Source of the DNA: Spirodela intermedia
Lineage: Eukaryota > Streptophyta > Magnoliopsida > Alismatales > Araceae
Length of the DNA stretch: 64,000 nt
Direction of reading: 5' to 3'
Assembly: GCA_902729315.2 (NCBI GenBank)
Contig: LR746272.1
Span: 7,714,827 to 7,778,826 of the forward strand
In this document: positions 30,945 to 41,673 of the stretch, piece after piece
Layout of the letters: each line of letters begins with the position of its first letter
How positions within the stretch are numbered: the stretch's first letter is position 1
Notes under the pieces: model-generated
What the model was told of the DNA's origin: nothing
Database searches by the model: none
What the model saw: the letters and a program-made list of their open reading frames with translations, nothing else
Translations under genes and position numbers: made by a program

Positions 30945-32710
30945 TCAACCACTGCCGTCAAGCTGCCCATGTGAAAGAAGGTGCGCCATGTATTGCTGCA
31001 GGAGAATGAAAACATGATGAAGCACTCCAAACCCAAGATCCGTGGCAAATTTAATGCACTATATAGCTGGTGAAAAGTAAGAAAAATGAACCACAGAAGC
31101 ACTCTACCGATGTCGAAACAGACCCAAAATGCCCAGTAAGTTTGGAGTTTCGGATTCCAATCAATTCTACAAGTCACTAATAACCACATAGCTGAAGTTA
31201 GCTTTGGCTTGATCAATGGGCTCCTCTCCTCTACTATTAGATTCCTACTCTACTTACCCATCACCTGCCGTCTGCATCTGCCATCCATAGAGCACCCCTT
31301 TTTTTTTCTCGATTTCCCTGTCTGTTATAATTAACTCAAAAACTGCTAATAATCACAGTAAGTTCCCCGTGTTCCTCTAGGGTTAATCTTGCCTCATGGT
31401 AGCCTCCTTTCTCTTCTTCTGTGGGAGTGAATACTAAAATCATTTCAGCACCCCCAATGAGACATAGGGCTTGTGTTCGAACGGTTTCCTGTTGCACTTG
31501 TCTTCACTAAAATCACTTGTATTCCAGTATTGCATGCTCTTAAGTTGAGGCTGAAATGAAACATATTGCTTGCTCCACCCGGAGGAAAAAAAAAATCATG
31601 ATTGTTTTGATATATCAAACACATTCGTTATGACTTATATTTTTAACTCCTATTAAGTAGATAACACAGTGTATTGACCCTCAAGACCAAAGGATCTAAA
31701 AAGTCAACATGTATTGTGTCCCATTTCCTCGCATTAAAACAATAGGAAAATGAATTTGATGAGCCTGATTTCTGAATTTTGCAACATACTAACCACTTTT
31801 CAGTGTCCATTGTCAACGTCTACCGTGCAACTCATAGAACTTGGTCGGCCTAACCTCTGAGATTTGAGATGAAGTGTCAAATCCCAGTGTTCCATGGGGG
31901 TCTAAAGTCAAAGCTCACCATACAAGCGCATGCATGCTCATTTTGGTTAGGGCCAGATGTGGTATGTAGATTAGACAAGTCAAAGGGAAGAACAAGGTTG
32001 GACCAGGTGAGCATGGAACTCACAGCATGATATGCATAAGGCGGCTTGCCCTGGCGTTCAAAGTGCTTTGCCATTATGCAGAATTCAATTGGCCCCCATT
32101 CATCCTCTTCGAAGCAATTACCCAACGCCGCCTTGTACAGCTGCTCCAAGACATAAAATAAGTATGTGCTGGCTGAAGAAGAAAGATAAGAAATCGGACC
32201 CCAATGAAGCATATTCACGTCGAAAATAGATGATATCTCGACGGCCCATTTATGAAGAAAGTGAAGGCCACACAGACGGGCAACGGGTCGAAGGCCAAGG
32301 CGCGCGGGGAGAAAGAGAGAGATCAGATGTGTGGAGAAGACTAGCCCCTCTCTTTTGGAGACGTATTGACGAGCAGGTGGCGTGCGGGGGGTTTCTTCTC
32401 AAACTAGGGAGAGAAAGAGGAAGAGCAGGCGGACCTTGGCGGTGTCGGTCAGAAGCTCGGTGCCGGCGGGGTAAGCGGCGTAGAACTGGTCCGCCCTGGA
32501 ATAGCCGGCCCTAGTCCTGCGCCATGAGCTCGACAGATGAGAGGAGACGAAGCGAAGCGGAGGAGAGGGAGGGGGAGGGGCGAGGACGGACGTGTTATTG
32601 GTGTAGACATAGGTGAGGAAGGCGACAAAGGAGTAGAAGCCGGCGTAGCCGACCATCCGCCGGAACCTCTGGATCTTTAACGCGTCCTTCCACCGCTCGC
32701 GCAGCTCCAT
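30945..32710 (-). CDS. Conserved plant protein of unknown function, 147 residues, one membrane segment
   Basis: Three exons on the minus strand: 32435-32710, 32024-32140 and 30945-30995, all GT-AG and phase 0. It starts MELRERWKDALKIQRFRRMV, followed by a hydrophobic segment at about residues 20-38 (VGYAGFYSFVAFLTYVYTN). The conserved-looking part reads RADQFYAAYPAGTELLTDTA, YKAALGNCFEEDEWGPIEFC, IMAKHFERQGKPPYAYHA and QYMAHLLSHGQLDGSG. I recall this block as conserved in land plants without an assigned role. An ATG 33 codons upstream in the same frame is possible, but MELRERWKDA looks like the natural start. One membrane anchor with an internal N-terminus is an inference. The exon 3 match to the expected C-terminus supports the model strongly despite the 1-kb last intron. 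Confidence 0.85.
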
Positions 32711-33374
32711 CCTCACCGCCGCCTCCGTCCCAGCTTCTCCGCGGCCCGAGGAAGGGAGGGAGGGAGGGAGGGGAAGAAGGGAACGACCGAGGGTGAATTG
32801 TGGGGACAACCCATTCCTAAACCCCTACAGAAGAATATTAATTAAAAATATTATGAGGACTTATTATAAAATAGGATTTGAATTATATGAATATAAGACC
32901 TCTTCTCACATGACACTACTAAATTATATCTCATATACAGCATTATATGTATATATACAATATTTTCACACAATGAGTTATATAATGAAGAATATATATA
33001 TTTACAGTATAAATAAATTAAAATGTATTTATGAATCATGATTTTAGTCCCCATAAAACTCTTGCGTTACATTTATAATTATCATGCTTTTCGATATTCC
33101 ACGTGGACCTATCAAGGTTCTGGGTGGGTCATCAGCCATGCCTCGACCGAATCCTAATCGGGCCCGTTAGCTGTTGTTTGGGTTCGGATCCTCGTCGTCC
33201 TCGAGAGGCCGGGAGGAGTGGAAGAGGGAAGAGGAGGGAAAGCGGACGACGGCGCCTAAGCTTAGTCAAAATGTCGTAGTTACATCAAGAGATAAGGGAA
33301 GTGAGGATCTCCATGGCCGATCGTCGTCCTCGGAGGAAGAGAGAGAGAAAGAGAGGGAGAGAGAGAGAGAGGGA
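32711..33374. other. Intergenic, AT-rich then GC-rich; (GA)n at right end
   Basis: From 32830 to 33060 it is very AT-rich with ATAT tracts. From 33170 to 33374 it is purine-rich and ends in (GA)n at 33344-33371, directly abutting the stop codon of the next gene. It is the promoter side of the gene to the left and the 3' UTR of the gene to the right. No gene seen. Confidence 0.5.
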
Positions 33375-34620
33375 TCACGGTAGCACCAGCGGCAGCAGCA
33401 GGAGGACGACGACGGAGGACCACCACAGGTAGAGGAGGCGCTGGGGCGGCGGTGGGGGGGAGGCGGCGGCGGTGGCGGCGGCGGAGGAGGAGGAGGAGGA
33501 GGACTCGTCGAGCTGGACGTAGTTGACAGCGAGCGGTATGCCGTCGCGGGACAGGCTGCAGGAGAGCGGCCGCCCATTGGCGGGGGTCATCATTAGGGTG
33601 CGGAGCACGCGGGTGACGGTGGGCATGTACAGAGTCCGGTTCCGTCCGAGCAGCCATGTCAGGGCCATGAGCTGGCAGTCCCTGCTCCGGCCGAGCTTCC
33701 CTCCCCTCACGCTGAGGACCTCGCTATTCCCCCCGCCGGCGGCGCTCCCTCCGCCGCCGTGAGAGGCACCGTCCTCCTTCTCCTCCCTCTGCAAAGTCTC
33801 CCCCGCCGGGAGGAAAAGAGTGAAGGTGAGAACAAGGTGAGAGCAAGGATGAGACGAAAAGAGGAGAGGGAGATTCTCAGTCTGAGTGAAGGTGAGAACC
33901 AGGTGAGAAGAGCCGAGGAAGTGGAGAGCTCACCTGGTAGAGGCTTCGCAGGCAGCGGGTACAGCTACCTGGGCCGCCGGCGGCGCAGTCCTTCTCGAGG
34001 CGGCGGGCGTGGTCGTCGCCGGCGATCCACCGGCCGTCGCTGCCTCTCTCCAGGCGGAGGCCGCGGGGGCAGGAGAGAGGGCGCAGTCGCACGCCGCAGT
34101 AGCAGTAGGCCACGTCGCAGGTGCCGTTGACGTCCCCCAGCGCCACCCCGTGCCCCCGCAGCGCCTTCTGCACGCCGTCCATGCAGGTCTCGGAGTCGTC
34201 GGGAAGCACCGGGAGGTCGGAGGACTGGGTGGCGGAGGTTTGCAGCTTCACCGCCGCCGCGAGGGCGGTGGCGGAGTAGGCGGAGTAGAGCCAGGCGGCC
34301 AGCGTGGGGCAGCAGCGAGAGCGAGAGACGGTGGCGGGGGCGCCGGAGGAGGAAGACGATGACGATGGGCAGGCGCGGGCGATGCCCTTGAAGAGCTCAT
34401 TGGGAAGGTCGAGGCGGCAGCTGCCGGAGAGATCGGCCTGCTCCGGGAAGGCGGGAATGGTGGCGGCGGGGAAGGCGGAGGAGGAGGAGGAGGAGGAGGA
34501 GGAGGCGGTGAAGGCCGACGATTGGATGGGCACTGGTTCTGGCTTCTCCGGAGGCACCTTCGGGGAGGAAAACACCGCCGGGAAGAGGAGGAACACCACA
34601 AAAATCACGAAGGAGCGCAT
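33375..34620 (-). CDS. GPI-anchored protein of the At4g28100 type
   Basis: Two exons on the minus strand, 33934-34620 and 33375-33788, give 366 residues. The start MRSFVIFVVFLLFPAVFS is a signal peptide; an ATG 18 codons upstream would put a Lys-rich stretch before it, so the start at 34620 is preferred. A Pro/Ser-rich region with a poly-Ser run follows, then IPAFPEQADLSGSCRLDLP, SRCCPTLAAWLYSAYSATAL, CYCGVRLRPLSC and CTRCLRSLYQ. Exon 2 has CQLMALTWLLGRNRTLYMP and VTRVLRTLMM. The C-terminal LLYLWWSSVVVLLLLPLVLP is a GPI-attachment signal. The Cys-rich ectodomain matches the uncharacterised plant GPI protein family of At4g28100, expected at the outer face of the plasma membrane. Function is unknown. 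The intron (33789-33933) contains a near-duplicate GGTGAGAACAAGGTGAGA / GGTGAGAACCAGGTGAGA. Confidence 0.9.
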
Positions 34621-35415
34621 TCCGATTTCTTCTTCCTTCTCTCCTCCGACCTGTTTCTTCTTCTTCTTCCTCACGAGAGGTTGGATGGAGAGAGCTCTTA
34701 TGTTGGCAAGGCGGGGGAAAACTGTGACTGCTTCATCCTCCTCCGCTCTTTTTCACCCACTGGAGTCACCTAGTAAGCGCCAGCCGGAGAGCTGTAGACA
34801 GAGAGAATCCCCGGTGTGGACCCTCTCAGACAGCCATGCCTGATGAGAAAAAGCCCACTGAATCCCCATCATCTGTCAGCTAGATCTCTGCACATGACCA
34901 ACAAGATGACGTCGATGCACCAGACTAGGGTTTTGAACGGAGACATCCCAGTAAAGTGGGGCTCATCTGGGTCATGTCGTGATATCGTCACAAGGTTACT
35001 AACTAAAGTCCCATTTTTATTTTTTCTTTTTTTTTGTGTGACCAAGCTAGTGAGAATTTCATCTAATTAACTCAATGAACTATATAAACCAAGGCGTTAT
35101 GAGAACTTTATTCAAATGACGCGGCATTTGATTTTGATCAAGGATCAAAGACTTGCAACGAATCTAGAACTGGTATATTTCAGCATTATTATCCAGCACC
35201 ATTAAAATGAGGGCGTGTGAGTGCTTGGAAATTAGGGTTTCTCCCCCAAAGGCCTGGCAGCCCAACCCGTACTGGCGTTTTCCAAGCATGTGACACAAAT
35301 TATCTCTGCAAAAAAAATAAAATGTCCGGCTCGATTATCGTATTGGCCAGACCAATCACATTACATTCTCTTTCTCTCTCCGTCCCTCACCTACCAGCAG
35401 GTGCACGCAAGCGTA

Positions 35416-35431
35416 GGGAGAGAGAGAGAGA

Positions 35432-35487
<56 letters not shown>
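35416..35487. repeat. Long (GA)n microsatellite
   Basis: About 70 bases of nearly uninterrupted GA repeats, the longest simple repeat in the window. Confidence 0.95.
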
Positions 35488-35488
<1 letters not shown>

Positions 35489-36820
35489 TTACATGGAGTA
35501 TACTGTAATCTCTGAGCTAGAATGTAGACATCTCCAAAAATATTTTTTTCCAGCCGCGGTGAGGTCGTTGCAGAATGATGGTTAATGAGGCATATCCGTC
35601 TATCTATCCGTCAATTCATAAGTCAAAGGGTTATGTCAACCCATCTAAAAGATGCTCGTAGCAGGGTAGGCTTGACCCTGAGCCGTTGACATATTTTTCT
35701 TACCCTGATGCCCCCGGCTAGCTTTGACTTTTTCACGTCATTGTAAACTTAATTTTGAGATATATAAGATTTAAATTTTAATTAAGGCAAGCCTTGGGTT
35801 TCCATTTGTGGAAAAGAGGGATTTTCCATGTAAGTATCATTGAAGAAAAATACCTTCCTTATGAGGAGCAAACCGGCAACATTTGTGAGATTTTTTTCTC
35901 TCCTTCTTGGTTAATTCCGGCCGTGGTGGCCTAAAATAATAAGATAATATGTACTTAAAAGGGATATAATATAATAATTATTATAATAATAACAATTTCT
36001 AAAAAAGGGAAGAAAATCCCTGTACTTTCTCTTTCACCTGCAACAACTGTCCAAAGCTCTGTGAACTGCGAAAAACAGTCGATGTCCTATCCATGTATCC
36101 TCCTTGTTACCCACTCGAGGGAATCTTATTGGTCGACATGGCAAGATCTGAATGATCTGGCGAATTCACCAGTTCCAATCCAATGAGGCCCAAGAACAGC
36201 GGATTATCTTGTGGAAAATCAAAGTCAACCCGTCAACCACCAATCGACCCACAGCAAGAAAGTGAGAGACATAGAAGCAGGGTCCAAGCACATCAAGTTA
36301 AAGAACAAAAGGTTACTCTCTAAGCTTCTGGAGAGAGAGAGTACACGGGGGAGGAGGGATGATCCACGACAGGATTCCAAACACTGACGTGCAAGAAAGC
36401 TGCCGTTTTCTAACTCGACGCGGAGGACACCCGAAGCAGCCGAGGCGAGTAGCGTAGCAATCCACGAAGGCGACGAACAAAGTCCCTGGTTGTTTCCGGC
36501 AGACCGTCTGCCGGTGGTGGAGCCGCCCTTCCCTCCCTTTCTTTCAAACATTCATATCTCCGATTCCCCAGTCGCAGCAACCGGGAAACAGACCACTCCC
36601 GTCCTCTCGCATCCTTTGTGGGCACCCTCCCTGATGCGTCTGGCGTCTGCCATCGCCGGTGCCTCTCTCTCTCTCCCTCCCACCCCCCTCAGCTTGTGAA
36701 CAGCGGTTGGCCTTTTCTCGTTTGGCCGGTTGCCCACCGGGGGCACTGTAGGGGTGACTAACGTTGATTCCATTTGAGGGCACAGCTTGTCCGGGCGCCT
36801 GGCGGAGTCTCCCCCTGTGT

Positions 36821-36825
36821 ACTGC

Positions 36826-36851
<26 letters not shown>
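36821..36851. repeat. (CT)n microsatellite
   Basis: About 15 CT units, followed by a C/T-rich stretch to 36868. Confidence 0.95.
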
Positions 36852-36856
<5 letters not shown>

Positions 36857-37459
36857 CCCCTCCCCTATTACGGCCCGAACGGAAAGCATCCTGTCCGAGA
36901 GCTGGGAGTCTGCCTTCGGGCTCTCATAATTCCGACATCATTTTCGTTCTCGTAGTCCACCGCCGTATCGACTGATGCCAAGCTCGAAACCAACGACGGG
37001 GACGATGTGATCATTAAACCCTAGTTTTTGGTCACTTCCTTCCCCTCCCTCCTAATAAAATGAAAATATATTTTCCACTGCTTTCGTAAAACAGTTAATT
37101 GGTTCTCAGTCGTATAGGCGGAGTTATGTAAAACAAATATTGTCAGAGATGACTTTGACCGCCAGATCATCGATTTCTTTGATCGCCCTGGTAAGGTTGA
37201 CCTTGGGCACTCAAAAGTCAGATGGAGGCATTCCCCGGAAAGGAATATCAACCATTGACAAGTATGAAGAACACTAATTCTGGTTGCTGACCAAAACTAG
37301 GCTTCTTCTGGAGCGATGTTTAAAGTCAACCGATGCAATTCAACTTGATTTGGACCGTTCGAGCTCCCGATTACCGAAGAATCCAGTAGGCTCCAGGGCA
37401 AGTTTGTGGCCCGCACTGATAGATAGATCAAGGAAGCCCAATGGGCCAATTTTCATATC

Positions 37460-37543
37460 TGCATGGCCCATATAGAATCTAGGCCACACGTGGCGAAACA
37501 TTGGCCGAGAGCGTGACTGGCCACCGCGTCTCGTTTACACGTG
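37460..37543 (+). promoter_or_regulatory. RY element, ABRE and G-box upstream of MFT
   Basis: TGCATG (RY core) at 37460-37465, CACACGTGGC (ABRE with G-box-like core) at 37485-37494, and CACGTG at 37538-37543 lie 90-170 bases before the MFT ATG. In Arabidopsis, MFT in seeds is controlled by ABI3 (RY) and ABI5 (G-box/ABRE), so this set fits conserved ABA and seed control. Function here is inferred. Confidence 0.55.
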
Positions 37544-37631
37544 CACGTTACGATGTCTTCTTCTTCATCCTCTCTTCTTCTTCTTTCTCTCCAAGTGACG
37601 GCGGCTGCTACCTTGGCGAGGGGGGACGACC

Positions 37632-38449
37632 ATGGCGAGCCACGTCGACCCGCTGGTGGTGGGGAGAGTCATCGGCGACGTTGTGGACATGTTCATGCCC
37701 ACCGTCAACATGTCCGTCTGCTACGGCGCGAAGCACGTCAACAACGGCTGCGACGTGAAGCCCTCCGCCGCCGGGAATCCTCCGACGATCAACATCTCCG
37801 GCCGGACCGGCGACCTGTACACGCTGGTTCGTTCCCCTCCGCCGCCGGCGACGACGACGACTCCCCCACCCCCCGTCGGAAACCTCCGACTGACCTCATC
37901 TCTCTCTCTCTCTATCTGTGGACGCAGGTGATGACGGACCCGGACGCACCGAGCCCCAGCGATCCTACCATGAGGGAGTGGGTTCACTGGTAAATCCTCC
38001 TCCTCCTCCTCCTCCTCCTCCTCCGTCTTCTTCCTCCTCTCCTCCTTCGTCTTCCCCGCCGCCCTGGTTCTTCTTCTATGTATACTTGCCGGTTTGCCTC
38101 TGCTTTTTTTTTTTCAGGATCGTGGTGGACATCCCGGGAGGAACAGACCCATCGCAAGGTGAGAAAACCCTAAATCCTGCAAACCCTTTTGTCTCACAGT
38201 CTTGAGGTTGGTTTCGCTTGCCCGGCAGGGAGGGAGCTGCTGCAGTACATGGGGCCACGGCCGCCGGTGGGAATCCACCGCTACGTCTTCGCACTGTTCC
38301 GGCAGCGGGGAGCCTTTCCGCCGATTCCCCCCCCGACGCCGCGCTCCAACTTCTGTACCCGCGACTTCGCCGCCCAGTTTGACCTCGCCCTCCCCGTCGC
38401 GGGAGTCTACTACAACGCCCAGAAGGAGCCGGCCAGCCGCCGCCGTTGA
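37632..38449 (+). CDS. MFT: MOTHER OF FT AND TFL1, PEBP-family protein
   Basis: Four exons (37632-37826, 37928-37989, 38118-38158, 38229-38449) give 172 residues, with the standard plant PEBP gene structure. It begins MASHVDPLVVGRVIGDVVDM; the ligand-pocket motifs are DPDAPSPSDP and GIHRY. EWVHW (with Trp where FT has Tyr and TFL1 has His) and the end NAQKEPASRRR identify the MFT clade, not FT or TFL1. MFT proteins act with bZIP factors and 14-3-3 proteins in ABA signalling, seed dormancy and germination. The external-loop segment (RQRGAFPPIPPPTPRSNFCT) is proline-rich and differs from Arabidopsis. Introns hold (CT)n (37899-37913) and (CCT)n (about 37996-38024) runs. SVCYGAKH replaces the common SVYFGPKH. 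The start fits the conserved N-terminus. Confidence 0.97.
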
Positions 38450-38493
38450 CCGCCGCCGACCCCTTCTACATAGATGTAGATGCCATGAACACA

Positions 38494-38494
<1 letters not shown>

Positions 38495-38530
<36 letters not shown>
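38495..38530. repeat. (TA)n microsatellite
   Basis: TATATA tract of about 36 bases, 45 bases after the MFT stop codon, probably in the 3' UTR. Confidence 0.9.
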
Positions 38531-38531
<1 letters not shown>

Positions 38532-39916
38532 TAGTTTTTCTACCCCCGATAATGAATATTAGACTTACATGACGATGAGCTTCAATTTTCGGAATCAATA
38601 TCCCCTCCGTGTTTATTTAATCATAATGATTAATCGTTGACCAAATGGCCAGGACGGCCCGGAAATAAAGGATCCAGCCCGGCCCGACCTAAAGGGCTGA
38701 CTTCAGAGGTTTAAACCATACTCCAGACGAATATCAAATGGGGCTCGAATGACCCTCCAGAGTAAGAAAAGGAGAATGGCGCTGAGCTTCCAAAGTCAAC
38801 GATCGATTTGGGGATTAGCCTCGAAAACTATCGAAAAGAGTAGCACCTCTGATATATCCTAAAAAGTACGTGGGTGAATGATGTCAAAGCCGAGATGATA
38901 TGATAGAAGCCCATCAGAAACCTCGTATGATAAAAAAAAAACCTTTTTTCCAACAGATAATTATTTATTACTCATGCCCACCTTACACTAATAATTCTAC
39001 CTAAACTAAGGAGCACGGATCCTTGCAGAAATCTTTCATTGATTTATGAACAAGTCAACTACCAAGGCCCATTTAGATTCCGGATCATTCCCACGTCCAT
39101 CAAGCTAAGTGGGTGGGTCAATCGTCCTCCGGGTGGTTGGTTACTTCAATACGTCAAACCCCATTGGAAATGTCTCTGGAGGCAAAAAAATTGCCAAAGA
39201 TACCAGCAGAATTGTGAGGCCTAGTTCATAGTTCTAAGAGCAACTATCTTAATAAATCCCTCATCCATCAAACTTGGTGGGTCAACTATCCATTGACCTG
39301 ATCCTAATTATACACACCAATACCCGATTCAGGTTTTGAACTTGAATGTATCTTGACAAATCCCACGTTCATCAAAGGAACTGTGTCAAACCGGTAAAAC
39401 TGGACAGCTAAATTCACAGAGCAAGCCTTGTCCAAACGGATTTCAACAACCATGATTGGAATTGGTCAGCGCAATCAAATCCATGTTCATCACCCTCTGC
39501 AAAGGATCATTCTGAAGGTCAATGGCCCAAGGGTGCTGCTATCCGTCACCAGATATCTGACAAAGAAAACGCATTGGCACATGGAAATAAACTGCACCTG
39601 GAGTTAAAAAAATTCACGGACATGAACTTGAAGCAGGATGTTTCAAGATCTAGCATGACGAACTCGCAACCTGGTTTACAATGAGATGTTTCAAGATCAT
39701 AATTTTCCATTCAGGCGTAAGAACACCCAATACTTTGTTTATCTGTCGTTAACATCTGAAGTAATGATTTATGGGCTGAAGCAGGCGAATTTATAGATCA
39801 GATCATTAAGCACGAAGCATCCGGAATGAATGGGTCCATCAAGACAGAAGAACATGTCTAGAAAGAGAAAAACAGAGCAAGGAGAGCTCTCACCAAGTTG
39901 AACAAGGCGAATGAAA
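38531..39916. other. Intergenic region between MFT and CDC123 (convergent 3' flanks)
   Basis: Contains a loose repetition: near 39088-39120, 39262-39288 and 39361-39390, variants of CCCACGTCCATCAA followed within 20 bases by TGGGTCAA or TGTGTCAA. These may be remnants of a tandem repeat of uncertain period. No gene seen. The CDC123 3' UTR should lie at about 39600-39916. Confidence 0.4.
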
Positions 39917-40990
39917 TCATCTGCCACCAGCTTCTGAATCCAGAGTTTGCCCTCGGAGCTCTTCGTCTACTCTCCTGAGGAACTGGTCCCAACCGCTTCC
40001 CGCGCCCATGTCAAGATAGTCGAAGGGTACGGCAGTCTTCAACCCTGGCCTGACCCCACACCGGTCTTCTATGACCTTGAACTCCGCTCCTTCCCCCTCC
40101 AGACATTCTGCCTTCCTCTCCAGTTCCTCCCAGTCAAAGAGCAGAGGCAAAGTGTAGGATCCCCAGGGATTGAAATCCAAGATCTTCACACTCCCATTTC
40201 GGGTCACAAACAGATCAAAAGTGTAGTCTTCTGAACCGAATTCTGGGCTCACGACATCCTCGAAGAAGCTTCTGATGAGGGGCTTGAGATCTTGTTTCTT
40301 CTCTGCCAGCACCGGGTAGAACGCGGTGACCTCGCGCTGGCAGATGCCCACCAGGCGGCGCCTGCGGACGAAACACCGGAATTCCATCTCTGGGCGAAGT
40401 GAATCGTGCCATTTCCGGAGGGCGAGGTAGAAGTCGAATCCACTGGCGGCAGAAGAAACCTGTTTCCGGTCAGAACACGACTCGAGGGCGTGGCACAAGT
40501 CGTGGGTGATGCAGTCGGAAGACTTGAGGAGGAGGACGATTTCAGAGAAGGTGGCGCATCTCAGGGACCCTCCAGAGCCCATGGATGCGGCGTCCTTGGG
40601 AGCGCTCCAGTTGAGCTTCGGAAAGACCGAGCCGCCGAGGGCCTTGATGGACTCCTCCACCGCTGATTCCAACTCCGGAAAGCAGGGGGGATCGGGAAGG
40701 GAACCGCCGCCGTCGCTGTCGGAACCAGACCCTCCGTTGGTTCCATCCTCTTCTTCCTCCTCGTCGTCGGCGAGCGTGGTGTCAGAGAAGAAAGGGTCGT
40801 CGGAGTTGGGGTGGCGTGGTAATGGGTCGACGCCTGAGGCCGAGGCGGGGAGGAGGAAGGGCCCGTCGTCCTGCAGGAGGTAGCGAAGGAAGGAATCCGG
40901 GATCGGATGGATTAGGGTTTTGATGGAGTGGCGGCAGAATCGAGGGTACCATTCCCCGATCTGGCACCGCAGAAGCTCCGCCTCCTTCAT
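39917..40990 (-). CDS. CDC123: CDC123 (D123) family, eIF2 assembly factor
   Basis: A single open frame of 357 residues on the minus strand from ATG 40988-40990. It begins MKEAELLRCQIGEWYPRFCR and has an acidic, Asp/Glu-rich insert near residues 70-95. The family core follows: FPKLNWSAPKDA, LRCATFSEIVLLLKSSDCIT, RPEMEFRCFVRRRRLVGICQ, REVTAFYPVL, YTFDLFVTRNGSVKILDFNP, WGSYTLPLLFDWEEL and CGVRPGLKTAVPFDYLD. CDC123 is an ATP-grasp protein that binds eIF2 gamma and helps assemble the eIF2 heterotrimer in the cytosol. The conserved Lys in SAPKDA and Asp/Asn in LDFNPWG, needed for ATP/Mg binding in the family, are present. No intron is needed. The last roughly 20 residues are polar and probably variable. 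Confidence 0.96.
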   Translation of the reverse strand: MKEAELLRCQIGEWYPRFCRHSIKTLIHPIPDSFLRYLLQDDGPFLLPASASGVDPLPRHPNSDDPFFSDTTLADDEEEEEDGTNGGSGSDSDGGGSLPDPPCFPELESAVEESIKALGGSVFPKLNWSAPKDAASMGSGGSLRCATFSEIVLLLKSSDCITHDLCHALESCSDRKQVSSAASGFDFYLALRKWHDSLRPEMEFRCFVRRRRLVGICQREVTAFYPVLAEKKQDLKPLIRSFFEDVVSPEFGSEDYTFDLFVTRNGSVKILDFNPWGSYTLPLLFDWEELERKAECLEGEGAEFKVIEDRCGVRPGLKTAVPFDYLDMGAGSGWDQFLRRVDEELRGQTLDSEAGGR

Positions 40991-41673
40991 CCCGCCGCCT
41001 CCGCCGCCGCCGCTACCTCCTCCCTTCCTCCCCCGTCATGTTTTTGTAGACGGCAGCCTCGACAAATCGGGTTGAACTATCGGGCTACCAGTTCGAACAA
41101 TCCGAACGATGGTCCGAAATAGTATTCTATTACGAATACGGGCCTGGCCCGAACTTGTACGGATGTCGGCCAGCCTGGCCCGGTACAATATTTTATATTA
41201 ATCAAGCCCAGTGGACCCAGAGGTGGCAGAGTTCAAGTAACTGACACGAGGGGGGGGGGGGGGGGGGATATCTCAGGCCTGCCGTTATGTGTACCTGCGG
41301 AGGCCTGTAAACAGAGCGGAACACTGTCGGCGCTGTTGACCGGCCAACAGCATCATGCTGAAATGCGGAGGGCATGATAACTACGCTCATCCGAGGGACA
41401 TCATATCCGACTTCGTCGTCACTCGCCGGCCGTCTTCTCTACCAGTATGCCGTACAAGAGGAAGTGGAGGAAGACGAAGACTCGGCCATGGAAGCTCGGC
41501 TCTATGGAGTTTCTAAATGTAGTCAGATCTCACGCTTCACGACAAAAGAAGTACGACCCGCTGCGGCTGACGCGGCGGCGCCGCCGGAAGGGGGTGGGCC
41601 CTTTCTCATCTGTGTGCTCTTCTCTACAGCTGTACAGCGCCGCCGGCCGCCGGCGGGTTGAGGCTGGTCTGGG
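40991..41673. other. Intergenic region, promoter side of CDC123; 18-base G run
   Basis: Includes GGCCCGA/CCCGAAC-like motifs (41080-41185), a pure G run at 41250-41267 and GC-rich sequence toward the HD-Zip 3' end. No gene seen. Confidence 0.5.

Larger units (their letters stand above)
34621..37459. other. Intergenic region with long (GA)n and (CT)n tracts
   Basis: 34621-34800 is the leader side of the GPI-protein gene. 35000-36200 is AT-rich with no open frame worth calling. 36300-36960 is GC-richer and holds overlapping frames on both strands with low-complexity translations and no family. 37020-37460 is the distal MFT upstream region. Several TTGAC/GTCAA cores are scattered from 36220 to 37330. 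Confidence 0.5.

Noticed and set aside
36490-36783. Cluster of short open frames on both strands upstream of MFT
   Set aside because: Low-complexity or Arg/Gly-rich translations with no consistent frame.
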